Below are positions 1 through 6,979 of a DNA stretch of 10,752 nt, piece by piece. Below the pieces are notes generated by a model. The model searched no databases. It was not told the origin of the DNA and saw only the letters and a program-made list of their open reading frames with translations. Source of the DNA: Flavobacterium sp. (GTDB lineage: Bacteria; Bacteroidota; Bacteroidia; Flavobacteriales; Flavobacteriaceae); contig JADMKR010000244.1 of NCBI GenBank assembly GCA_015478765.1, positions 1 to 10,752 of the forward strand, read 5' to 3'. Numbering within the stretch: the stretch's first letter is position 1; each line of letters begins with the position of its first letter. Both the position numbers and the translations under genes were made by a program.

Positions 1-305
1 CCAAAAATGAGATTTTTGCCGAAATAGTGCAGCGACTGCGTAACCGCTCAGCAGAATTCGACAAGATTATACAGGACGACGGAGACGGTGACTTCGTGGA
101 TCAACTACACGACCGGGACGCGGAAATTATTGCTCCTGCAACCTTTGTGACAATCGTGATGAATGTCGATGATTCTACACGTGAAATTTTAGAAAATGAT
201 CCCGATCTGATCTTCGTCAAAGCGATCGCGGCCATGCAAAATGAAAATCTGCAGATAGAAGGCGACACTGTTCATAACAATATCGCCCATCTTACTTTTT
301 CCTGA
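1..305 (+). CDS. Unrecognised protein, C-terminal part (5' end outside window)
   Basis: The frame is open from the left edge of the window (first whole codon at base 3, reading KNEIFAEIVQRLRNRS) to a TGA at 303-305, so about 100 residues of a longer protein are visible. A GTG at 27 could act as a start, but the open codons before it and the lack of a leader make truncation by the window edge more likely. The visible part is acidic, with D/E clusters such as QDDGDGDF and ENDPDLIF, and has no signal peptide, membrane segment or motif that I recognise. The TGA is immediately followed by the stop codon of the convergent sugar dehydrogenase gene, with no base between them and no hairpin, so the two transcripts probably overlap. 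Function unknown. Confidence 0.55.
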   Translation, partial: KNEIFAEIVQRLRNRSAEFDKIIQDDGDGDFVDQLHDRDAEIIAPATFVTIVMNVDDSTREILENDPDLIFVKAIAAMQNENLQIEGDTVHNNIAHLTFS

Positions 306-1541
306 TTATTTTTTGCTGATACGGTACAGTCGGCCCGAATCTGTTACGGCATAAAGCGAGCCGTCTGTGCCTTGGGTAATATCGCGGAATCGTTCGCCTT
401 CGTTCTCGAGAAGCCTTTCTTCGCCTACAACTCTGTTATTTTCCAGTACGATTCTCATTATATGCTGGCCGCTCAGTCCGCAAATGAATAGATTATTGTC
501 CCACTCCTGCATGGCGCCACCGCTATAAAATGTCATGCCGCTGGGAGAGGTGACGGGATCCCAATAATATACAGGTTGTTCCATTCCTTCTTTTTGGGAT
601 ATTCCTTCGCCAATGGTTTTTCCGCTGTACTCAACACCATAGGTAATTATGGGCCAGCCATAATTTTTGCCGGCTGCAACCAAATTTATTTCATCGCCTC
701 CTTTGGGTCCCATTTCGCTAAGCCAGAGATCGCCGGTGGCTGGGTGAATCGCCAGTCCCTGCGGATTTCGGTGGCCGTATGAGTAGATTTCAGGCAAAGC
801 ATCTTGTGAAATCGAAGGATTACCTGAGGCAGCTTTGCCATCAGTAGTAATTCGGATCACTTTTCCCAACGCTGATTGCAAGGATTGTGACAACGGCCTT
901 GTCTCCATATCCGATCGTTCGCCGGTACTGACATATAGATTACCCTTACCATCAAACACTACTCTGGAACCGTAATGTTTGTCGCCATCATATACCGGAA
1001 TCGCCCTATAAATTACAGTGGCATTTTCAATTTTATTTTCATCGGTAGACAATTTGCCTTTGGCAACTGCGGTGAGATTTCCGCCCGGTCTGGTTTCGGA
1101 AAATGTCCAGTATATCATTCTATTTGTAGGGAACTGGGGATCTAAGCATACGTCCAGTAATCCGCCCTGACCTTTATCATCCACGGGTAACAGCCCCGCC
1201 AAGGGCTTTCCAATATCGCCATCCTTTGATACAATTCGCATTGCTCCCGATTTTTCGGTAATGAGTAATCGTCCGTCGGGTAAAGATTTTACGCTCCAGG
1301 GTTTTGCCAGATCTTTAGTGATTATGCGCGCCTCATAAGGCGTTTCTGTCCTGACGCCGGGAATGCGTGTTTGTCCGGCAAAAGCAGGTGAGAGATCTGT
1401 AACCTTGGGATTTGTTTCTACCGGCGGAAGATTTTCGGTAATGGTATCATTTGCAGCCGTATTGCCATTGGAAGCCGATTTGTCTCCGCAGCTTAACAGT
1501 AAAAAAGATGCGCCCAGAAGTAAGTAAGTAGCATTTTTCAT
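306..1541 (-). CDS. PQQ-dependent sugar dehydrogenase-like lipoprotein (GSDH family)
   Basis: A 411-residue member of the soluble glucose/aldose sugar dehydrogenase family, six-bladed beta-propellers that oxidise sugars with the cofactor PQQ in the periplasm or at the outer membrane. The N-terminus is a lipoprotein signal with lipobox LLSC and Cys18 as the lipidated residue, followed by a polar Asn/Thr-rich linker to about residue 65. Family motifs follow in order: LAKPWSVKSLPDGRLLITE (78-96), GQGGLLDVCLDP (124-135), HYGSRVVFD (189-197) with His189 in the place of the catalytic base, SYGHRNPQGLAIHP (254-267) with Arg258, GGDEINL (281-287) in the calcium-binding region, GKNYGWP and TSPSGMTFYSGG. 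All key positions look intact, so it is probably active. The ATG at 1539-1541 is chosen because it begins the signal peptide directly. No PQQ synthesis genes lie in the window; the cofactor may be scavenged. Substrate not predictable. Confidence 0.9.
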   Translation of the reverse strand: MKNATYLLLGASFLLLSCGDKSASNGNTAANDTITENLPPVETNPKVTDLSPAFAGQTRIPGVRTETPYEARIITKDLAKPWSVKSLPDGRLLITEKSGAMRIVSKDGDIGKPLAGLLPVDDKGQGGLLDVCLDPQFPTNRMIYWTFSETRPGGNLTAVAKGKLSTDENKIENATVIYRAIPVYDGDKHYGSRVVFDGKGNLYVSTGERSDMETRPLSQSLQSALGKVIRITTDGKAASGNPSISQDALPEIYSYGHRNPQGLAIHPATGDLWLSEMGPKGGDEINLVAAGKNYGWPIITYGVEYSGKTIGEGISQKEGMEQPVYYWDPVTSPSGMTFYSGGAMQEWDNNLFICGLSGQHIMRIVLENNRVVGEERLLENEGERFRDITQGTDGSLYAVTDSGRLYRISKK

Positions 1542-1679
1542 AATTAATTATTTTACAATCACTTAAAGGTAAGAATGATTATGATATTTGCGATTAAGCA
1601 ATCATACCTTTCACAATAATTTATGCATCCTAACATTATTTATTTTTCTTAACAAAATGTTAATTTGATTATTTATTAT

Positions 1680-1687
1680 TATGTTTG
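1680..1687 (+). promoter_or_regulatory. Putative -7 box (TAtgTTTG) for the secreted adhesin gene
   Basis: TATGTTTG matches the Bacteroidota -7 consensus TAnnTTTG exactly and lies 30 bases before the ATG at 1718, predicting a leader of about 20-25 nt. No good TTG/TTTG lies 17-23 bases upstream; the nearest TTTG, at 1664-1667, is too close (12 bases). The rest of the 1542-1717 spacer is AT-rich, and I found no convincing box for the divergent dehydrogenase gene in it. Confidence 0.4.
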
Positions 1688-1717
1688 ACCCGCATTACAT
1701 TTTCCTATCCGACATTT

Positions 1718-4588
1718 ATGAAGAAATTACTTTGTTGTTTTCTCGTTTGCAGCAGTTTCATTTTGCCTGCATCTGCACAGGTTAATGCCGATTTTGAACT
1801 AGGGGATTTTACAGGATGGGAAGGTAAAATCGGGTATTGTTGTCCGATTACAACCGCTAACACTGGTATCATCAATGGACGCCATACAATTATGAGCGGA
1901 ACCGGCACCGATCCAAATACCTGTAATAACGTTACTGTGGTGGCGCCCGGAGGTTTGTATTCAGCCAGGGTTGGGAACGATCTCACCGGCTCGGAGGCAG
2001 AGAAGCTAAGCTATTCGATTTCAGTGACCACACAAAGTGCTCTATTCATTTACAAATATGCCGTGGTTCTGGAGGATCCGGCGCATGACGCACCCGCACA
2101 GCCCCGATTTCAAATCAGTGTTGTTAACTCGGCCGGTCAGTTGATCGATCCCGTCTGCGGGGAATATACCGTGGTTGCCAGTGGTGACATCCCGGGATTT
2201 CAAACATGTGAACCGAGTATACGGTATAAAGACTGGACGACGGTAGGCCTGGATTTGAGCGCTTATATAGGTCAGACGGTTACCATCGAATTTGCCACAG
2301 GCGACTGTTCGCAAAGCGGCCATTTCGGCTACGCTTATGTCGACGCCTACAGTTCACCGTTGGCAATTAACTCTAGTTATTGCTCAGGATCCTTCAGTGC
2401 GATGCTCACCGCTCCAATCGGATTTGAGTATTTATGGAGTACGGGTGAAACAACTCAGTCTATTTTAGTTGACGATCCAACGCAAGGATTGTTTTATGAT
2501 TGTCTTTTAACATCGGTCACCGGATGTACAGTGAGTATCTCAACAGTTTTGGAACTGATCGATCCAACGGCCGATTTCGACATAGTCAACACCTGTTACA
2601 ACAATGCTGAATTTACCAATACCACCGATAATCCCGGCAATGTCAATCTGGACGGTTTTCACTGGGACTTCGGCGACGGCGGAACGTCAACCGATGAGAA
2701 CCCGTCGCATGCTTTCGCCGGCGTTGGTACCTACAACGTGACCTTTACGATTTCGAATTCGCTTGGATGTTCGAGCACCACGTCACATTCGGTGACCGTT
2801 TACCAACCGCCAACGGCCGCCATCACGTATGGAACTACCCAGATGTGTTCCAATGCCGGGCTGCAAAATGTTACATTGACGGGAACCTATTTGTATCAGG
2901 GCGGCATTTTTGAATCCGAGCCGGGATTGGTAATTGATCCGGCCACCGGAGCCATCGACCCACTGTTAAGCACTGCCGGGACATACACGGTGCGATATCT
3001 TGTTCCTACTACCGATGACTGTACCATCGATCCTGCCACGACTTCCGTGACAATAATAACGCTTCCAACGGGCGCTATGAACTATTCGATGCCGGCATTC
3101 TGCACCACAGTTTCCAATCCGCAGTCGGTTGTGATCAATGGTTCGGGCGATATGACAGGCGGAACTTTCTCGGCGTCTCCTGCCGGCTTATCTCTAAATA
3201 CTGCTACAGGTTCCATTATCCCATCAAATAGCCAACCGGGCATTTATACGGTTAGTTATGAGATTCCAGGTGTGGGTTGCCCCGCTGTAAATTTTACGAC
3301 CACCGTTGATATTGAGCCGCAGCCTACTGCAATCATCGATTTTGGCCAACCGGCTTTTTGTAACGATATGACATCATCGGTGGTTCCTGCTATGGCCGGC
3401 ACCGGAAATTTCACCGGAGGATTTTTTACTGCAGCACCCGCGTCATTGGCCATCGATTCGGCTACAGGTGCTTTCATCCCGGCTAATAATATTCCGGGTA
3501 CCTATACAATTACTTACATGATTCCTGCAACCGGCAACTGTCCGGCGATTCCGGTCACTACAATTGTTGCTGTTACCGCAATGCCTACAGCGGCTATTTC
3601 ATATTCCGGTCCGTTTTGCCATTCGGTTACAGCCTTGCAGTCAGTTGCATTAAGCGGCACGGCGGCTTATAGCGGCGGAATATTTTCGTCGACACCCATC
3701 GGCTTAAGTATAAATGCCAACAGCGGCGCCATCAATCCTGCCGGTAGTGAACCGGGCACTTACAATATTGTGTATGAAATTCCGTGGGCGGGAGGTTGCG
3801 AGCCTGAAACGGTGACGACCAGCGTAGCTATCTTACCATTGCCGAATCCGATTTTAAATGATGCCGTAATTTGTACCGATCCCAATGGCCTGGTTTTCCG
3901 CCCGGCGGTTCTCTCGACCGGAGTTCCAAATAACGGGTACGATTTCGTCTGGATGGTGAATAATCAAACTATCCCAAATGCTACTTCCAATACGTATATT
4001 GCCCACGCACCCGGAAGTTATTCGGTTTCGGTAACCAATAGCGTAACTGGCTGTACAGCACCAACGGCCACCGCAATAGTCACAAATTCAGATACAGTGG
4101 AGGATTTCGTGGCCAGTGTAAGCCAATCGTTCACCGATACAAGTACGCTGACAGTTTTGATTTCTGGCGGAACCGGTCCATTTTTATATCAATTGAATGA
4201 CGGTGGTTTTCAAATGTCGAATGTATTTTACAATGTCCCGGCAGGCGTTCATCAGGTTTCGATTACCGATGTCGATAATTGTACCGATGTTACCAAAGAA
4301 GTAATTGTGTTTGGCTATCCGAAATACTTTACCCCTAATAGTGATGGCAACAATGATTTATGGAATCTCAAGCATGTTAACCAAAGTGACTCGAAGATAT
4401 ACATATTCGATCGCCACGGAAAACTGATAAAGCAAATGTCACCGATGGACCATGGCTGGGATGGCAAGTATAACGGCCGCGAATTGCCATCAACCGATTA
4501 TTGGTTTGTGGTCGAGTTCGCCGAGATCGATGCTAATGGTATATCGCAGACCCGTGAATTTCGGGCCCACTTTGCACTGAAGCGATAA
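1718..4588 (+). CDS. Secreted multidomain adhesin-like protein with T9SS type B C-terminal sorting domain
   Basis: A 956-residue cell-surface or secreted protein. The start is ATG 1718 rather than the in-frame TTG at 1685, because MKKLLCCFLV opens a signal peptide cleaved near ASA|Q (after residue 20) and the TTG lies within a -7 box. Domains in order: a lectin-like domain (about 22-213, with RHTIM, PGGLYSARVGN, DWTTVGLDLSAYIGQTVTIEF) of the kind common at the N-terminus of Bacteroidota gliding-associated proteins; a Cys-containing Ig-like stretch (about 215-282); a PKD domain (about 284-362, core WDFGDG 316-321); four tandem repeats (366-709); another Ig-like region (710-795); a SprB-like segment with TGPFLYQLNDGG; and the type B sorting domain (867-956, starting YPKYFTPNSDGNND, with IYIFDRHGKLI and GWDGKYNG). 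The last is known to direct export through the type IX system. Likely role: adhesion or glycan binding; the ligand cannot be predicted. The gene is monocistronic in this context. Confidence 0.92.
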   Translation: MKKLLCCFLVCSSFILPASAQVNADFELGDFTGWEGKIGYCCPITTANTGIINGRHTIMSGTGTDPNTCNNVTVVAPGGLYSARVGNDLTGSEAEKLSYSISVTTQSALFIYKYAVVLEDPAHDAPAQPRFQISVVNSAGQLIDPVCGEYTVVASGDIPGFQTCEPSIRYKDWTTVGLDLSAYIGQTVTIEFATGDCSQSGHFGYAYVDAYSSPLAINSSYCSGSFSAMLTAPIGFEYLWSTGETTQSILVDDPTQGLFYDCLLTSVTGCTVSISTVLELIDPTADFDIVNTCYNNAEFTNTTDNPGNVNLDGFHWDFGDGGTSTDENPSHAFAGVGTYNVTFTISNSLGCSSTTSHSVTVYQPPTAAITYGTTQMCSNAGLQNVTLTGTYLYQGGIFESEPGLVIDPATGAIDPLLSTAGTYTVRYLVPTTDDCTIDPATTSVTIITLPTGAMNYSMPAFCTTVSNPQSVVINGSGDMTGGTFSASPAGLSLNTATGSIIPSNSQPGIYTVSYEIPGVGCPAVNFTTTVDIEPQPTAIIDFGQPAFCNDMTSSVVPAMAGTGNFTGGFFTAAPASLAIDSATGAFIPANNIPGTYTITYMIPATGNCPAIPVTTIVAVTAMPTAAISYSGPFCHSVTALQSVALSGTAAYSGGIFSSTPIGLSINANSGAINPAGSEPGTYNIVYEIPWAGGCEPETVTTSVAILPLPNPILNDAVICTDPNGLVFRPAVLSTGVPNNGYDFVWMVNNQTIPNATSNTYIAHAPGSYSVSVTNSVTGCTAPTATAIVTNSDTVEDFVASVSQSFTDTSTLTVLISGGTGPFLYQLNDGGFQMSNVFYNVPAGVHQVSITDVDNCTDVTKEVIVFGYPKYFTPNSDGNNDLWNLKHVNQSDSKIYIFDRHGKLIKQMSPMDHGWDGKYNGRELPSTDYWFVVEFAEIDANGISQTREFRAHFALKR
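2813..3844 (+). repeat. Four tandem ~86-codon repeats inside the adhesin gene
   Basis: Repeats begin at 2813, 3068, 3326 and 3587 and are 85, 86, 87 and 86 codons long. Each starts T(A/G)-A/I-hydrophobic, has an early Cys (MC, AFC, AFC, PFC), a GG(I/T/F)F turn, a block like GLSI-N-TGAI-P, then PGTYTV-Y-IP and a second Cys (DDC, VGC, GNC, GGC), ending in a Pro-containing strand such as TIITLP. They are clear at protein level but well diverged as DNA, so they are old or freely drifting. An Ig-like fold with one disulfide per repeat is my inference. Confidence 0.85.
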
Positions 4589-5014
4589 TTATTGCATATT
4601 GGGATGTCTGCACGCCGACCAATAGTCATAAATTGTTTTTAGCAGTACTTTGATCTTGTTATAGTCATGACCTTTCAGAAAGAAACCTTGTACTGTCATT
4701 TGGGTATAAGCGGTATCTACTTCTTCTTGCGAGGCATTGGTGGAATAGAATAAAAACGGAATGCTTTTTTTTCTCAGATATGGAATGGCATCAATATCCT
4801 TTTTCAACTGCAGGCCACTCCTGCCAGGCAGATTAATATCGCAGAAAATAAGAAATAATGCGTCATGGGGCGCGCATAGAAAATTCATTGCATCCTCTGA
4901 ATTGGTGAACCATTTTATTTCATTTTCATAGCCGAGTTCCCGTGTGATCATTTCAAAAATGACCTTGTCATCGCTATCGTCTTCAATCAGAACGATTGTG
5001 TCTTTTTTTGGCAT
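4589..5014 (-). CDS. Stand-alone response regulator receiver (CheY-like), atypical KG site
   Basis: A 141-residue protein that is only a receiver domain, with no DNA-binding or enzymatic output. Starting at the ATG at 5012-5014 (MPKKDTIVLIEDDSDD), the acidic pocket is E11/D12/D13, the phospho-acceptor is D59 in IFCDINLPG, the switch Ser/Thr is in FYSTN (91-92) and the conserved Lys is K114 in FFLKG. The residue after Lys is Gly instead of the usual cis-Pro. An in-frame ATG at 5095 would add 27 residues, but these overlap the upstream gene and resemble no receiver sequence, so it is rejected. It lies 10 bp after the stop of a second receiver gene, so the two are probably co-transcribed. Such receivers usually take phosphate from a hybrid or separate histidine kinase; none is encoded here. 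Its stop codon abuts the adhesin stop. Confidence 0.88.
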   Translation of the reverse strand: MPKKDTIVLIEDDSDDKVIFEMITRELGYENEIKWFTNSEDAMNFLCAPHDALFLIFCDINLPGRSGLQLKKDIDAIPYLRKKSIPFLFYSTNASQEEVDTAYTQMTVQGFFLKGHDYNKIKVLLKTIYDYWSACRHPNMQ

Positions 5015-5024
5015 ATATTTTATT

Positions 5025-5462
5025 TTAACTTCCCAAGAGAAATGTATCCCTGTTGATGGGCTGTCGTCCACCTTGCCCACGGCGGTAGACAACATCGCGG
5101 ATCATAGCTTTCAACCGCTGAAAATCACACGGTTTCTTTATATAGATAGTCGCGCCCTTTATAAACGTTTCCTCAATATCCTTTGTAGAAGCGGAGGTGG
5201 AATAAATCGCAACCGTCAGATCGCGTAGCTTTTCAATTGCCCGAATTTCGAGCAAACAATCTATGCCTGTTTTTTTCGGCATATTTAAATCTAAAAATAA
5301 AATTTCAGGCAGGTCGGTTGTCTTATTTAGGTAATCCATAAGTTCGATACCGTCCGGAAACATTTGCAGATCATTCTCAATGTGAAGTTCGCGAAATGCA
5401 TCACTAAAAATAATGCGGTCATCTGCATCATCATCGGTCAATATGATTTTACTTGTGCTCAT
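5025..5462 (-). CDS. Stand-alone response regulator receiver (CheY/Rcp1-like)
   Basis: A 145-residue single-domain receiver. With the start at ATG 5460-5462 (MSTSKIILTDDDADD), the acidic pocket is D10-D12, the phospho-acceptor is D58 in LFLDLNMP, the switch is in IYSTS (S88/T89), and K110-P111 form the usual Lys-Pro site in YIKKP. All catalytic residues are present. Two in-frame ATGs lie slightly upstream (5471 and 5492) and would add 7 or 10 residues; I prefer the one that starts just before the first beta-strand. The sequence resembles the short Bacteroidota receivers often paired with phytochrome-like or PAS histidine kinases. It is first in a two-gene unit with the receiver downstream. 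The tail after about residue 128 is short and polar (RGQGGRQPINRD). I found no clear -7 box upstream in 5463-5625, which is AT-rich and otherwise appears empty. Confidence 0.88.
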   Translation of the reverse strand: MSTSKIILTDDDADDRIIFSDAFRELHIENDLQMFPDGIELMDYLNKTTDLPEILFLDLNMPKKTGIDCLLEIRAIEKLRDLTVAIYSTSASTKDIEETFIKGATIYIKKPCDFQRLKAMIRDVVYRRGQGGRQPINRDTFLLGS

Positions 5463-5625
5463 TTGTACCATTTCGCTTACAATAAAGCTCAAATAGCTCT
5501 ATTTCAAGGTTTAAAGGTACTAAGAAAAAGTTAAAACCGAATCAATATTGAAATTATTTAATATATAGGATCAAAACTTAAAAGTAAACTGGCTGCTGAG
5601 ATTTTAAAATTAACAGTAACCTAAC

Positions 5626-5925
5626 TCAATTGCCGGTTCCGTTATCACCCGACGTGGTCGATTTCCCATGTGTGCTTCCCTGGTTTTGCATATTGGCATC
5701 GGTATTAGTTCCTTGGCCATTGTCTGTTTTAAAGTCGGAAGCATTATTGCCGGGGCTCACAATACTGTCGGTTCCCGCCGGTGCGCGGTGCTGTTCCATA
5801 TCTGAATTGACACGGTTTGTTACAGTTGTTCCTTCGGGTGTGGTTTGTCCTTCGCTGTTGGACTGATTGCAAGATGCGAATGCTGTGATGAGCAAAACGC
5901 CTAAAATTCTGTATGTAGTTTTCAT
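5626..5925 (-). CDS. Small hydrophilic lipoprotein, unknown function
   Basis: A 99-residue protein from the ATG at 5923-5925. It begins MKTTYRILGVLLITAFASC, a short lipoprotein signal with Cys19 as the probable lipidated residue. The rest is low complexity and rich in Asn, Ser, Thr, Gly, Gln and Asp (for example NQSNSEGQTTPEG), with no predicted fold or motif, and is probably disordered outside the membrane. A longer in-frame reading from 6027 is rejected because its extra residues would hide the signal peptide and overlap the end of the upstream gene. It begins 73 bp after the NYN gene on the same strand with no visible terminator between them, so read-through is possible. A TAGAG just before the ATG is at best a weak ribosome binding site. 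Such Asn/Thr-rich small lipoproteins are common in Bacteroidota and usually have no known role. Confidence 0.7.
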   Translation of the reverse strand: MKTTYRILGVLLITAFASCNQSNSEGQTTPEGTTVTNRVNSDMEQHRAPAGTDSIVSPGNNASDFKTDNGQGTNTDANMQNQGSTHGKSTTSGDNGTGN

Positions 5926-5998
5926 CTCTATGTTTTTTACAAAAATGGGAAAAAACCGATTTGAATTTGTTACAAAATTTTTCCTGAAGTTTGCACTG

Positions 5999-6796
5999 TT
6001 AGCTATATCGCAGACGTACGAATACATGTTTTACGTTTCTCTTGTCCGACTCGCGCTCATCGATCTCGAGAATGTCGGTAAGCGATTTCAGCATCGGAGT
6101 CAGTTTAGTGAAGCCAAAACTTCGCGGGTCGAATTCGGGTTTCTTACGCACGATCAGATTCCCGACATCGCCCAGGAATGCCCAGCCGTCGTCGTCGCCA
6201 ATATCTTCGATAGTCGATTCGATTAATTCAATAGTGGGTTCATCGATTTTCTGCAATACCTTTTGGGTTGCTTTATCGGCTGCTTTCTGAGTAGCTTTCA
6301 CATTTGCTTTTTGCTCGGCCTCTACAGTTTTGACCGGTTTCTTTTTCTTCACAGCGCCGTCGAGGACTTCGATGAATATAAAGCGATCGCAGGCTGCTAT
6401 AAAGGGCTTGGGCGTTTTCTTCTCACCCATTCCGATAACTTTCATTCCCGATTCCCGCAATCGCACGGCAAGTCGCGTAAAGTCGCTATCGCTCGAAACT
6501 ATACAAAAACCATCCACTTTTTCGGAATACAGTAAGTCCATCGCATCGATTATCATGGCAGAATCCGACGAATTTTTTCCGAAAGTATAACTGTATTGCT
6601 GTATCGGAGTAATGGCGTGTTCCAACAATACATTTTTCCATCCGCCTGAATTTGGCCGGGTCCAGTCGGCGTAAATTCGTTTTGTGGTAGGAGTGCCATA
6701 TTTGGCAATTTCCTCCATCATACCTTTAACGTTGCTGTAAGGTACGTTATCGGCGTCGATCAATACCGCCAGTTTATGTTCTACTCCGTCAGGCAT
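5999..6796 (-). CDS. NYN-domain (LabA/DUF88-like) protein with C-terminal OST-HTH/LOTUS domain, putative ribonuclease
   Basis: A 265-residue cytoplasmic protein. The N-terminal NYN domain (about 7-146) has the PIN-like acidic set: D14 and D16/N17 in LAVLIDADN, the GKNSSDSAMIIDAMDLL block (73-89; D78, D84), and D103/D105 in IVSSDSDF. This family is predicted to be metal-dependent RNase, and these residues are intact. A Lys/Ala/Gln-rich linker (about 148-185) joins it to an OST-HTH/LOTUS domain (about 186-260; DDDGWAFLGDVGNLI, then FDPRSFGFTKL), which in other proteins binds RNA or protein. The NYN plus OST-HTH architecture is a recognised bacterial one. Start is the ATG at 6794-6796, about 16 bases after a -7 box. 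It is divergent from the acyltransferase gene. Targets are unknown; a role in RNA turnover is inferred from the domains only. Confidence 0.88.
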   Translation of the reverse strand: MPDGVEHKLAVLIDADNVPYSNVKGMMEEIAKYGTPTTKRIYADWTRPNSGGWKNVLLEHAITPIQQYSYTFGKNSSDSAMIIDAMDLLYSEKVDGFCIVSSDSDFTRLAVRLRESGMKVIGMGEKKTPKPFIAACDRFIFIEVLDGAVKKKKPVKTVEAEQKANVKATQKAADKATQKVLQKIDEPTIELIESTIEDIGDDDGWAFLGDVGNLIVRKKPEFDPRSFGFTKLTPMLKSLTDILEIDERESDKRNVKHVFVRLRYS

Positions 6797-6801
6797 ATAT
6801 T

Positions 6802-6820
6802 TATTTTTGCACCAAAGATA
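6802..6820. promoter_or_regulatory. Face-to-face -7 boxes forming an imperfect palindrome; probable NYN-gene promoter on -
   Basis: TATTTTTG (6802-6809, + strand) and, on the - strand, TATCTTTG (6820 to 6813) both match TAnnTTTG and are separated by CAC, making a 7-of-8 inverted repeat. The - strand box is supported by a TTG (6844 to 6842) 21 bases upstream and sits about 16 bases from the NYN-gene ATG, giving a leader of about 10 nt. The + strand box has no supporting -33 element and may be chance in AT-rich DNA. Confidence 0.45.
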
Positions 6821-6924
6821 CAGATTTTATCCTGTAGCCATCAATACCGTCGGGATCAGTCGTTCGCCACGGCAACCTCTCAAAAATAAAATGCAAATCG
6901 ATACTGCGGTACGGTTTAAATAAT

Positions 6925-6932
6925 TATTTTTG
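6925..6932 (+). promoter_or_regulatory. Putative -7 box (TAttTTTG) for the oxoamine synthase gene
   Basis: TATTTTTG matches the Bacteroidota TAnnTTTG consensus exactly and lies 47 bases before the ATG at 6980, predicting a leader of about 40 nt. The -33 element is weak: CTG at 6904-6906, 18 bases upstream, is the best candidate. The remainder of the 6797-6979 spacer shows no ORF or stable hairpin. Confidence 0.45.
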
Positions 6933-6979
6933 CCACGCATTTCGAAAACTACCGAATTACAGCAGAATTACGAATTATT

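Noticed and set aside
1541..1550. TAATTAATTA dyad next to the dehydrogenase start
   Set aside because: Short AT-only palindromes are expected in this AT-rich spacer and no promoter box is positioned to use it.
1685..1717. TTG at 1685 as start of the adhesin, adding 11 residues
   Set aside because: The added residues precede the signal peptide, whose normal MKK start is the ATG at 1718, and the TTG falls within an exact -7 promoter box.
2813..3844. CRISPR or satellite repeat
   Set aside because: The repeats are in frame, diverged at DNA level and encode protein domains of constant design; there are no short identical repeats with unique spacers.
5015..5095. Upstream ATG at 5095 for the downstream receiver
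   Set aside because: The extra 27 residues overlap the upstream receiver gene in another frame and show no receiver-like sequence; MPKKDTIVLIEDD is the natural N-terminus.
5463..5625. Promoter boxes for the receiver pair
   Set aside because: Only one- or two-mismatch variants of TAnnTTTG were found (for example near 5490 and 5572) without a spaced TTG, so none is called.
5926..6027. Longer reading of the small lipoprotein from 6027
   Set aside because: It would bury the lipoprotein signal and lipobox behind 34 residues and overlap the end of the NYN gene.
5867..6226. 119-codon + strand open frame antisense to the NYN and lipoprotein genes
   Set aside because: It lies opposite two well-supported genes and has no family motif or start signal; it is a shadow frame.
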